A stretch of 64,000 bases of DNA from Lepidurus packardi (lineage: Eukaryota > Arthropoda > Branchiopoda > Notostraca > Triopsidae), in contig JAKZAN010000005.1 of the NCBI GenBank assembly GCA_023053545.1, forward strand, positions 12,710,001 to 12,774,000. The letters are read 5' to 3'. Positions within the stretch are counted from its first letter, which is position 1; every line of letters begins with the position of its first letter. Of this stretch, positions 11,433 to 22,201 are shown one piece after another. Both the position numbers and the translations under genes were made by a program. The notes under the pieces are model-generated. The model saw nothing but the letters and a program-made list of their open reading frames with translations, had not been told where the DNA came from and did not search any database.

Positions 11433-13469
11433 ATGAAGAGGATTTGAGGCAGCAACGGATAAAGAGGACCAAGACTTCCAAAAGGGAGATGAGACTAGCT
11501 CCCAAGAAAAGTCCCAAATATCCTCCCACTTCCCCTATTAAAATTTTCTTAAACTCTTTTTCTTTTGAAACTACTTTGATTTCATGGAAAGGAACTTTAC
11601 CGAGCCATTTCAGCAAAGTATAGGGATGGTTGATGCGCATTCGGTACTCGAAACGCGGGTAGAAGAAGTGCAGTACGACAGGCTCAGCTCTATGGTGCAC
11701 AGAATCAGTCATTTGAACGGTATCGTGTACTAACGCTAAACTGAAATAAGGTTATTTACGTTAGCAACTCGTCGTATTTTCTAAGCAGTTGGGCGGTGTT
11801 GAATTGCGCATTACTCGGTGATACTTCGTAAGTTTCCATGACACACTCAATGGGGCAGAAAGATTTGTCTGGTTTGTAAGTATTCTCAATGTATTTCTGT
11901 CCCCTTTTGAAATCAGAATACCTTACCATGGTTGGCGTACTTCCTTATGGTTTGAGGGTCGCACAGCCGATCCGAAGCTGGAACCAAAAGATTGAAAATG
12001 AATGCAGAAACCCCCAAAATTTGTTTAGAAAGAAACTGAAACCTGGCTCACGGTCATGCTTGTAGAAGGCTGCAGAGCAATGGCCGTGCTTTCGGTAGTA
12101 ATTTTGCTTATAGGCGGTTCGACAGTTGTCCGTACTGTAATAGTCGTACTGCGGTACTATCCCTTGGATGTAAATTCGGTCGTTGGTGTCTGCACACGTT
12201 TGTGAAGCGAAAAGCTGGTTTCTTAAGTTGCTATTGTCAATCTGAATCGATTATCAAGTGGGTTGGCACCCTTTCATGAACTCTTAATTGCTTTGAGTAA
12301 TTGGTCTCACCACTGTCTTCGTGATGGGCACCGAAACCCATGAATGGGGCGCTGCGAAACGCCCATCGGTGTGCAAAATGCTTTCAATGTTCACGGCCGG
12401 ACTCGAAACGGCATAGTAAAGTCCTTTTTGTAGAATGTATTCCCCTTTGATGATCCTACCGTCAAATACTGATACAGATACATGCAACGTTTCAGTTAGA
12501 GACGTTAGACTTGATCAGTAACGCAAGTTAGAGACGTTAGACTTGATTGGATTGGATTAAACTTGGATCAGTAACGCAATCCAGCGTTTACGTTACCGAG
12601 GAGGTCGTTCTTGTTGGATTTGGTGTAGACGGCAAAGCCGGCGTCTCGGGTGGGTTTACTTTGGTTGAGTTTCCGGCCGTGGGTGCTGATACAACTGCCG
12701 AAGATACTCACGAAGGTACCCGGAGCAAAGAACTCGTCGCAGCACTGTTCCCCTTCGTAGTACGTCCCGTCGTGACTGCAGTGCCAAACAGTGTCTCTAC
12801 AACTGCAATCGGCTATTCAAGAAATCGATTCTAGGTTATGACAGTGGACAGACTTGATTGCGGCCCGTTCCATGACGTCTTTGAGGGTCCAGTTGTTTAC
12901 GGCCAGAATGTGTTCTAAGGGTTCTTTGTAATCCTTCTCAATCGTATTGTTGGTGAAAACGTCGTTTTTGGCCGCGTTTTCGGACGTGGCCAGGATCAGA
13001 TACGTCGAAATGTTACTTTCAAAGCCCATTTCTGCGCTAAAAAAATATTAAAAATCGGTGAGGTATTGGCTGAGGTACATGTATAACCTTTGAGGCGGGT
13101 GGCGTTGAAGATTGAAGCGTCGCAGATGTGAATATCAGGCAATTCCACAGGGTTGTCTAGGAAGGGCACAACGAGAAATTCAGTCGTCAGTGTGTTGTTG
13201 AGAAGATTTCGCAGACTCAGGTTGATTAAGGTGACGGCAGTCATAGCGAAGCCAAGGCTCACCACAGCCCACATGATCCGCAGACCGAAATATTCATTCT
13301 TGTCGACGATGTGGGCGACGCCGTGATTGGTCGTCGTACGGCAGAAATAGGCCATCACTTGTTCACATTGACGAGGCTTGGGTTTCGGTTTCTGGTACTG
13401 AGGAACCTCGGGAATTTTCTCACCTTCCCGCAGAAATTCCTTGACCAGTAGTTCTTTAGGACGGATCAT
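11425..13469 (-). CDS. DEG/ENaC (pickpocket-like) sodium channel, array gene 4
   Basis: TM1 exon at about 13,085-13,469 with KPKPKPRQCEQ before the gating motif TNHGVAHIVD; after TM1 comes LPDIHICDASIF. Exon 2 (MGFESNISTYLILATSENA) ends near 12,850, exon 3 (WHCSHDGTYY, VSIFGSC) covers about 12,590-12,800, exon 4 about 12,310-12,480, exon 5 (SNLRNQLFASQTC) about 12,060-12,240, and exon 6 (LCDPQTIRKY) about 11,935-11,990. Exon 7 is split by an intron from GTAAAT to CCATAG. TM2 has GLFLGASLISLLE and a tail ending KSSSSD. The start is placed at 13,469 because MIRPKE matches paralog N-termini; an in-frame ATG further upstream would add about 42 residues that have no counterpart. Exon 3 is the most diverged in the first subfamily. 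Confidence 0.9.
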
Positions 13470-13768
13470 GGCGAGTAATGACTTGACTGGATCCAAACCG
13501 GACCTTCCAATGTCTCGAAACGCAACACAACTTGTAACAACATACAACACCCATTGATGAAGTGGCGTTTCTTTTAGGAATTCAAACGTCGCCAATCAGA
13601 CTAATGGACACGCGGAGGGTTTGCTAAATAGGTTATATTTCTGCACCATGTACTTTCGATTGTGAGGTACAGTACTGTACATAGAACGTGTTCATCGATT
13701 GAGGAGTTGAAAGTTTAGATGCCGTACATGAAGTTTTGAAGTGATTTACATCGAGATTTGAATTAAAC

Positions 13769-16756
13769 TTAGCGAAATGATGATTTGAGGCAGCAGCGCA
13801 GAAATACGGCCAGTATTTCTAGGATGGAGATGAGACTGGCGCCCAAGAAGAGACCCAAATTGCCCCCGACTTCGCCTAATTGAAATGTCTGGTTTCCAAT
13901 GAGAGTTTCTTTAAATTGGAAGTGAACTTGATACCTAGCCATTTGAGGAACGTGTTCGTGTGACTGATTCGTATCCGGTACTTGAAGGAAGAGTAGAAAA
14001 AGTGCAGCACGACTGGATCATTACTGTTTTAGAAGAAAAGGCAAGTTTAGGATTTTCTTCGTTACATTTTTAATTATGGTATATTCTATTTTATATGTTG
14101 TATAATTATTCTATTTTTAATTATTGTTTTTAATTAAGTTATTCGTGGAAGTAGTGAATTCCGTGTTTACTCTAGAAGGTTTATGTTGTATCTTTGGTGG
14201 AGAAATTCCGTGTTGAAATGAGCGTAACTGGGCGATAATTCGTACGTCTCGGTAATGCACTCTATCGGACACTTTTCGTGTTCTAAGACGTACATAATTT
14301 GATTTAGGTAAATTAGTATATGCACTAATTAGTGTATAACTGATACCCCTGGGAATAGATCTGTTGAAGTTTAAAACGAAATCAGGCCCACACAGCTGAT
14401 CGTCAACTGGAAGGTTCCGCCCAAGAAAAAAATCAAGATTGGATTATGATTTTAAAAAATAATCAAAAAATAAGGGCGTACTTCCATGTTCGTAGAAGAT
14501 GACTGAGCAATTGCCGTAGCGCTGGTAGACATTCTGCTGGTGCGACATCACACAGTTGATTTCGCTGTAGTAAGCATAGTTGGGAGTCCTCTGCTTCCGA
14601 AAGACCTGGTCCTCACTGTCAATACACGTGTGTGGAGCTAAGGCGTTGCCTTTCAGTTCACTGTTGTCCAACTATGGCAAAGCGCAGAACAAAGACAGGC
14701 CAAGGGTCTCATTAGAATGATTGGAAGGGTCGGGTAAGTGGAAAACCTTACCACGGACTTGATTATGGGTACCGAAACCCAGGTTTTGGGCGCTGCAAAG
14801 CGACCCGTGGTGTGCAGGACAGAAGCGACGTTGACGGCGGCACTAGACACTGCGTAGTACAAGCCTTTCTGGAGGATGTACTCGGCTTTGATGAGATCGA
14901 GGTCGAAATCTGGGGTTAAGGATGAAGTAGGGGCTAACGGGAGTAAATAGAACACTGTGTACCCAAACAAGCTTACTTATGACATTTTGATTAGGCCTTA
15001 TGTAGACTACAAAGCCGGCATCCCTGGATGGATACTGCTGGAGAATACTTTTCCCACGTGTACTGATGCAACTGCCAAAGATACTCACGTAAGGTGAAGG
15101 CGAGAAAAACAGGTGGCAGCACTCCGTTGTATTGTATAGAATCCCGGCTTTGCTGCAGTGCCAAACGATATCCGTGCATCTTTAGGTCATAAAGAATAGG
15201 AATTAGATAGGACATAGATCATAGGAATTAGATGCGATTGAAACAAATTTAAGTTGTGTTGTTGTTGATCTGTTTTTAGTCAAACTGTGCCATCTAACGG
15301 GCACATTATCGACTATTTCTGGCCCTTTAATATTTCTGATTTTTTTTGGGGGGGAAAGGTTGTTATTATTCTGAAGCAACCTTTCTATTGATCTTATTAT
15401 TGGTAGAGAAAAGGAAGGAAAACACAAATAAAATTACACCACTTCTATCAGAATACAAATTTAAGGTTATGGAGGCTACTTTATTGACTATCAACCCACA
15501 TTCGTCGCTAGATGGCCTAGTGTTCTCCCTAACCTTCGTTAGATGGCGTTCTGTGTTGTTTCGGATTCATGCAACACGTTAAGACATATAGAATAGGAAT
15601 TCGATTACGATTGAAACAAATTTAAGGTTATGGAGGCTACTTTCGCGACTATCAACCCACGCCGTCGCTAGATGGCCTAGTGTTCTCCCTAATCTTCGTT
15701 AGATGGCGTTCTGTGTTGTTTCGGATTCATGCAACACGTTAAGACATATAGAATATAAATTTGATACGATTGAAGCAAATTTAAGGTTATGGAAGCTACT
15801 TTGGCGACTATCAACCCACGCCGTCGATAGATGGCCTGGTGTTCTCCCTAACCTTCGTTAGATGGCGTTGTGTGTTGTTTCGAATTAATGCAGCACGTTC
15901 TCTGGTGACAAACCTCCAAAAGAGACACTAGTGTGTCATATTATTTCAACACGTTCCGGACAAGAATGAAAAGTAGTTGTCACGTGTCGCGCTCGTGGTT
16001 TTTACCGAAGAACCTTAGTTGAACATTCGAAATTAACATTACTGTCAACGGCTTTTCTCGAAATTGGCTTTAATTTGTGCTCGTTGTCACCTCCGAATAT
16101 CCTTAGTTATGCTATATGTTAAGCCCAGGTATACGGAAGCCTACTGTACTTGATAGAGGCTTTGTTGATAACGTCTTTGAGGGTCCAAGCTCCTTTGGTC
16201 AAAATACGGTCGAACTCTTCCTTAAGCCACGTTCCGTTGGTATTCTCTTCAAAATTGGGGTTGAAAGAGTTATCCGAAGTCGCCAAGGTGAGATAGGTAG
16301 CTGTCTTGTTGTCGAAACCCATTTCTGCCCGTAGTTTTTTTTTTTTAAATATTAGATTATACTTCTTGCGCTTGAGGAGGTACCTTTCAATCGCGAAGCA
16401 TTGAAGATTGTAGAATCGCAAATATGAATGTCTGGTAGCACCACCCCATCCATGTAATCGAATTCTAGTTCCAAGAACTCGCTGGTCAGGGTTTTGCTGA
16501 TCAGATTGTCCACACTCATGTACACAAACATGATTACAAAACCGGCAAACGTAGCAATCACGATGGCCCAAACGATACGCAAACAAAAGATCTCGTTGTT
16601 GTCCACCAGATGAGCGAAACCATGGTTAGCAGTCGTGTCGCAGAAATAGGCCACGTGTTCAAACTGAAGTAATTTGGGCTTGGGCTTTTGGCACGCCACG
16701 ACGGGAGCAGGCTCTTGCCGAACGCCTGTGACCGGTACTACGCCTGGACGGTACAT
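13769..16756 (-). CDS. DEG/ENaC (pickpocket-like) sodium channel, array gene 5
   Basis: TM1 exon at about 16,380-16,756 (MYRPGVVP..., KPKPKLLQFEH, then ANHGFAHLVD, TM1 and LPDIHICDSTIF). Exon 2 (MGFDNKTATYLTLATS) lies at about 16,150-16,322, exon 3 (WHCSKAG..., VSIFGSC) near 14,985-15,180, exon 4 near 14,750-14,920, exon 5 (NSELKGNALAPHTC) near 14,475-14,671, exon 6 (LCGPDFVLNFN) near 14,355-14,420, a split exon 7, and TM2 (GLFLGASLISILEILAVF) ending at the TAA at 13,769. The intron between exons 2 and 3 is nearly 1 kb because it contains a tandem repeat; in the paralogs it is short. TATATA at 16,792-16,797 is suitably placed for a promoter. Confidence 0.92.
15440..15905. repeat. Intronic tandem repeat, about 160-bp period
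   Basis: Three units share TTAAGGTTATGGAGGCTACTTT, beginning near 15,461, 15,621 and 15,781. Each unit contains GCTAGATGGCCTAGTG or a close variant and GTTAGATGGCGTT. A truncated relative (GATTGAAACAAATTTAAG) lies near 15,235. The array lies inside the intron between exons 2 and 3 of array gene 5. Confidence 0.9.
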
Positions 16757-16764
16757 TTCTGAGG

Positions 16765-16800
16765 ACGGAAAGCTGATCGGCCGTGTCGTTGTATATAACG
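16765..16800 (-). promoter_or_regulatory. Possible TATA box and initiator of array gene 5
   Basis: On the coding strand TATATA (16,792-16,797) is followed about 20 bases later by GATCAGCT, which contains an arthropod initiator-like TCAG. The ATG follows at 16,756. The spacing is slightly short for a classic TATA-to-start distance, so this is tentative. Confidence 0.3.
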
Positions 16801-16856
16801 CTCCAAATATTGCATCAGTTCCCCTTGGGCTGTTTATTAATGCTTTAATCATCTAG

Positions 16857-17859
16857 AATGCCTGGAACTTTCCTTAAAGATATCAGCGTACCATCTAAAT
16901 CAATGGAAGGGACCCCCTGGCTGTTGTTTTGGTTACGTAGGCCAGCTACCAGCAGTCAAACACCAAACATGTGTTCCAGTCGTCGACTTGTTTGTCGAAA
17001 ACGGCAGGAGAATACCTTATGTGGACGTCATAGAGCACAGTGTGGAGGGACTTGCTAATGAGTTGGGTCAACTGGTCAAGATACTGTTTGCTGATACCGG
17101 TTTTCCTTTGGCTGGCGAAGGGGGCTTTCCGTGTAGATTGGATCGGGGCGCTCCCCAATTTAGAAAGTTTCGAAACGGGTACTTCCCGCAGGAGACATCT
17201 TTTGATGTGACGTGATGTTTTGAAGCAGTAACGCTCTTTAGAAGCTATTCATTCAACGTGGTCTTTCGTCGTAAGCTAAGTAGTTTGACTTTTCAACTGA
17301 ATTACAAGATGCTGGTACCCGATTACCTGGTATTGCCTGTCTTCTGGATTGACTGCGACTAGGGGCTTGCAGACGGTTATTAATTCCGTCCATTTGACAC
17401 GTAATGAGAAGCTTGACTCTCAAATGAATAAACAAAAGGTATTGAGCACTTGGGTTTAGTGGTTTGTATTGCCTTCTTAAACCGGCTTTTGACTTTTTTT
17501 TTCTTGTGAAGGATCTGTCTGCCAACGCCCATTGGCTGGAGCTAGGTACATGTCTGGTAATAAATATCTACCGTATAGTACATTGCAATCGCGGAAATGG
17601 ACATGTAGATTGTATTAGTATGTTAATGAAGGTTCGAGGTGGTGAGAAGGAAATCGAATGATTGTTGGAAACTAAAAGCTAGGGTACATTTTCCTGGTAG
17701 TGATTAGTTCATTAAGGCATCGTGCAGGCACTTGTACAGTGTATCGTGTTCAAGTATGACAATAAGGAAAATTGGAAAGATAAATCAGATATGCATAGTA
17801 GATAGGCATGTTGTATATGGATGCTTGATTGCCATGTATGGCGTAATTCACAGTTCAAT
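16857..17859. other. Intergenic region without a gene
   Basis: I see open frames on both strands but none with family motifs, a signal peptide with good splice borders, or homology to the neighbours. Nothing is called here. Confidence 0.5.
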
Positions 17860-17996
17860 CTACCGAATAAAACTTGGAATTAGAATTTGCGTTGGGTCTT
17901 TCGATTTGACACAGCAGCGGATGCACAGAGCTACGATTTCCAAGATGGAAATGAGGCTAGCTCCTAAGAAGAGTCCCAAATTACCTCCCACTTCCC
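17860..17996 (-). pseudogene. Orphan TM2 (last) exon of a DEG/ENaC channel
   Basis: The reverse strand reads an intact last exon: GEVGG, GLFLGASLISILE, TM2, RCC, and a tail DPTQILIPSFIR before a stop at 17,860-17,862. It has a possible acceptor in front, but the next 1.2 kb upstream holds tandem repeats and no other channel exon, and the following gene has its own last exon at about 19,177-19,286. The ISILE wording places it with the first subfamily, not with the gene directly upstream. It is most likely what is left of a ninth gene. Use as an alternative last exon of the gene at 19,177-21,681 cannot be excluded. Confidence 0.75.
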
Positions 17997-18486
17997 CTAA
18001 TAACAACCCTAAACCTTATTTACGTTAAACAAGGTTAAACTAAGTTTTATTTTTTAAAAATACGAGTAGTATATGTAATGCCGAAGCATTACAATTTTAC
18101 TTAATAAAATACGAAATAATTATAGCGTTAAGCTGGTATTGTCTTATAATGATACTAGATGGCGTTTGACTGTTGTACGGATATACGAATGCGCACGCCT
18201 TCTGCGCACAACAGTGCGTTGGACGCTCACTTGATGACCAGAATCGTAGCCCCGTGACTGGTGCGTCTTGTGGACGGTACCTTACTGCTAACAAGACTGG
18301 ACTAGAACCATCAACCTGTTGGGGTTCTCTACAACGAGGCAGAAAGCGTTTGTTGCTTTCTGGTCGGCTTTATTGATTGAGGTTTATCAACTCTTGGACC
18401 CATTTGCGGGTACAGTTCTATACAGATTGGCACCTGGGATTGGAAAACCAACCCTGCTCTGTCGGTTTCATTAGGAGTTAATTGTC

Positions 18487-19090
18487 TGTGTCCTTCGGTT
18501 GGGTTTGACTCCCTTAAATAGTAACTTGTTACCATGGAACGTGGGCTGTACCTTACCGGTGCCAAGTAGTGCATTGCGTCGCCAATAGAGGGGGCGATAG
18601 TCTTTGAATTCAAGTGACGAACTACCATTTTCCCTTTGCGGGTTACTTCCATACAGATTATTGACATATTTGCATACCGATTTCCATACAGAAAAAATCG
18701 GTCTGTTTCATTAGTAGTAAGTGTGTCCTTCGGTTGGGTTTGACTCCCTTAAATAGTAACTTGTTACCATGGAACGTGGGCCGTACCTTACCGGTGCCAA
18801 TTAGTGCATTGCGTCGCCAATAGAGGGGGCGATAGTCTTTGAATTCAAGTGACGAACTACCATTTTCCCTTTGCGGGTTACTTCCATAGAGAATCTGGAA
18901 TGTATCTAGAATGTATCTGGAATGGAAATACCAAAATTCTGTCTGTTTCCTTTGTAGTAAATGTGTCCTTCGGTTGAGTTTAACTCCCTTTAATAGTACC
19001 TTGTTACACGAATGGAAAATCTGAGTGTTAATTAGTGCATTGTGTAGTCACTAGATGTCGCCATTGACTTTGAACTCAAGTTGTGAACTG
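18487..19090. repeat. Tandem repeat, three units of about 235-240 bp
   Basis: Units start near 18,487, 18,722 and 18,962 with TGTGTCCTTCGGTTG(G/A)G. The first two are almost identical, through CCAATAGAGGGGGCGATAG to CCCTTTGCGGGTTACTTCCA. The third is diverged and shorter. The array fills the space where exons 1-7 of the lost channel gene would have been. Confidence 0.9.
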
Positions 19091-19176
19091 CTTAAAAATG
19101 GGTTAGGAAGGTTTCGGTTTCTTGGAGTAGTGCAACAAAGACTTGATTAGGCAGTAGAAGGCTTTGGCGTTAAAAC

Positions 19177-21681
19177 TTAGAGCGATGACCTAAAACAGCA
19201 GCGAAAGCATAAAGCGAAAACTTCCACGATGGTAACGAGACTGGCTCCTAGAAATAATCCCATATTACCTCCGACTTCTCCTAATTATAAAAAATATAAA
19301 TCCCAAAGTTTGAAAGCTTCGATAGATTTGTAAAAAAATTAAATAATAATGGTACATTTACCTAACCACTTGATGAGCGTGTTAGTGTGACTCTTACGGA
19401 CTTGGTAGGCGAAGGAAGAGTAGAAAAAATGGAGTACCACCAATCCTTGGGTAGTATTCCCGAGCTGCGTGTATTGGAATTTCTTAGCGAGCATATCTTT
19501 ATTGATTTGAGCGTAACTTGGTGCTAAATCGTAAGATTCCGCTACACATTCAATAGGACAGATGGCATTGGGTCCTGTTCAAAGAATTTCCGAGTAAAAA
19601 AATTTACAAAAATGTGCAAATTTGTGAGTTGGCATTACTTTCGGCCTGAGTACCAGTTTCGATCAACGAAAAGTCCAACGTCATAATGGTGACAGGGTCA
19701 CATAAAATCGTTGAATCTTAAGAATGTTTACAATTTAGGATTATTTCTGTACGTGTTAGTACGAGGATTACTTCCGTGATTGTAGTATAAAGCAGAGCAA
19801 TTGAAAACGCTGCGAAAGTTCTTCTGCCAAATGGCTGTTATGCAGTTTGTTTCACTGTAGTGATGATATTCCGGTGTTTTGAGCTTATTCACTGCAGAAT
19901 CAAAACTATCAACGCAAGTATAAGGCGCCAGGGGGTTGTCCTTCAATTCGCTGTTGTCTACCTGTAGCATTAGGAAGCAATGTACCAGTATTTCTTTGGT
20001 ATTGCTACTGGTTTACTGTACTGTACCAGGGATTTCGTTATGGGAACTGAGACCCAAGCATCAGGCAAAGCAAATCTTCCGGCAGTGTGCAAAACAGTCT
20101 CCATATGTACGACCGGACTGGAGACTGCGTAGTACACTCCTTGCTGCAGAATGTACTCGGCTTTGATAAAAGAAACATTGTAATCTGCTTCGAAAGATGG
20201 AAAAATAGCGTGAGTGACCTTATGCTAATATCCACGAAAGAATGTACTGAACAGGACTAGATAGAGTACAGTTGCTATAGATAGAGTACAGTTACTCCTT
20301 GCTGCACAATGTACTCGGCTTTGATCAAAGAAACATTGGAATCTGCTTCGACAGATAGAAACATAGCGTGAGTGACCTTATGCTAATATCCACGATGGAA
20401 TGTACTGAACAGGACTAGATCGAGTACAGTTGCTATAGATAGAGTACAGTTACTCCTTGCTGCAGAATGTACTCGGCTTTGATCAAAGAAACATTGAAAT
20501 CTGCTTCGAAAGATGGAAAAATAGCGCGAGTGACCTTATGCTAATATCCACGAAGGAATGTACGGAACAGGACTAGATCGAGTACAGTTGCTATAGATAG
20601 AGTACAGTTACTCCTTGCTGCAGAATATACTCGGCTTTGATCAAAGAAACATTGAAATCTGCTTCGAAAGATAGGAAAATAGCGCGAGTGACCGTTTTAT
20701 GATAATTTCCACGAAGAAATGTACTGAACAGGACTAGATGTAGTACAGTACCTATGATGTGCTGGACATTGGGAAGAGCGTAGACTGCAAATCCAGCGTC
20801 TCGTGATTCATATTCTTGGAAATTGGGTATCCCGTGCGTGGTGATACAGCTGCCAAAGATGGTCACAAAGGGTTTGGGCATGAAGAACTTGGAACAGCAT
20901 TTTTCCGCCAGGAGCCACTGGCCTAACCTACTGCAGCCAAGCAGCATGTCCGCACATCTGCAACGGTTTTCATAGTTAGCCTCACTAGATTAAGAACCCA
21001 GTGATTAAGAAGGTTGGTGTCCATACTTAATGGACGTTCTTTCGACCACGTCGTTCAGGGTCAAGTTTCCATTGATCAAGATGCGGTCAAACTCCTTCTG
21101 CAGAGCTTGATATGTGCTGGTGTCGTTGGCGAAGCCCACGGTGCGAGCGTTCTCCGAAGTAGCCAGTATTAAGAAGGTGGCCAAAGTACCATCGAACCCC
21201 ATTTCTAAAACAATATTGTAATTTTAAGAAGCTCTGATCAAGTTAGAAGATCCGATCTCCCTTCTTGACGTGAATAGTAACCTTGCAGTTTGGTGCCGTT
21301 GAAGATACTAGCATCGCAGATGTGAATGTCAGGCAAGGCCATACCCCTTTCATTGGCTCCGCTGTAGTTGGTCAGAATCTCGCTCGTCAAGGTACGGTTG
21401 GTCAGATTGACGACACTGAGGTAGACAAAGTAGACGGCGAATCCTAAGAAACTCGCCACGATTAGAGCCCACGTAATCCGCAAACCAAACAACTCCTTCG
21501 GATCCACCACATGAGCCAAGCCATGACTGCTGCTCGTGTCACAGAAATTCACCAATTCTTCGTATCGGCGCTTCTTAGGGTTGTCGTATGAAGCTTTTAA
21601 AGCGGAGACTGTCACTGGGATAACCGAAGGCGACTCTCGTAGGAATTCCTTACTAACGAAATTAGGTCTTAACATGGCCAC
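19177..21681 (-). CDS. DEG/ENaC (pickpocket-like) sodium channel, array gene 6
   Basis: First gene of the second subfamily. TM1 exon at about 21,290-21,681 with gating motif SSHGLAHVVD and LPDIHICDASIF after TM1. Exon 2 (MGFDGTLATFLILATSENA) lies near 21,025-21,202, exon 3 (LLGCSRLG..., VTIFGSC) near 20,750-20,955, exon 4 (VYYAVSSPVV) near 20,036-20,193, exon 5 (NSELKDNPLAPYTC) near 19,770-19,968, exon 6 (LCDPVTIMTLDFS) near 19,640-19,712, an unsplit exon 7 (CPIECVAES...VLHFFYSSFAYQVRKSH) near 19,365-19,575, and TM2 with GLFLGASLVTIVE ending at 19,177. Two N-terminal Mets two codons apart (21,681 and 21,675) are possible starts. The intron between exons 3 and 4 carries partial copies of exon 4. 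Confidence 0.91.
20131..20740. repeat. Tandem copies of the 5' half of exon 4 of array gene 6
   Basis: Besides the real exon 4, three repeats of about 158 bp start near 20,291, 20,449 and 20,607. On the coding strand each holds the acceptor CGAAGCAG, then the exon start (residues (F/S)NVSLIKAEYILQQG), and then breaks off into intron sequence. The break creates a GTAACTG that could serve as a donor, so each unit resembles a small decoy exon. Confidence 0.88.
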
Positions 21682-22201
21682 CCAACTGTCAGCTGCCTCC
21701 GGCGGTTGCGTTGCCTCTGGCGATTGACTTGGTACATGACTGCGAGTTGTATTGGGTCCATGCAGTCTAGGTGGTTACTATAGTGCCCGCAAAGCCAATA
21801 ATGGCAAGAACGTAACAGTAGCAATAGCCTTCGTAGGATCTTATTTCTGCTGACAGGGAAGGCGTCTCCATTACCATAAACCTATTATTGGTTTACTATC
21901 AAGGTTTCCAATGGTACGACCCTCTAAAAACCCCTCTATCTATAGTCAATACTCTTATGGTACCGAGGGTATGAGTTCTTCTATCTCCTGCGGGGCACCT
22001 TCAAGTGTGGTTAGAATTACTGCAATAACGATCGTTGAATACATGAATATATTAATATATGAATGCTTAATGGAGCACCAGCCGAAGGGGAGGAATGGAA
22101 TCGCCGTTCGTGACAACATTTACGATGTATGGTTATAAGCAGCCTTAGGTTTTTGTGAAAGGTAAGCTACATAGTTAAAGCGAGACAGAAAGGGGACATT
22201 G
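21682..22201. other. Intergenic spacer between array genes 6 and 7
   Basis: No gene was found. A CAGAGGCAACGCAACCGCCGG stretch lies just upstream of the gene 6 start, and the rest is unremarkable. Confidence 0.5.

Noticed and set aside
17253-17525. A 90-codon minus-strand frame rich in Arg and Lys
   Set aside because: No homology to array exons, no acceptor or donor support, and basic composition alone is not evidence.
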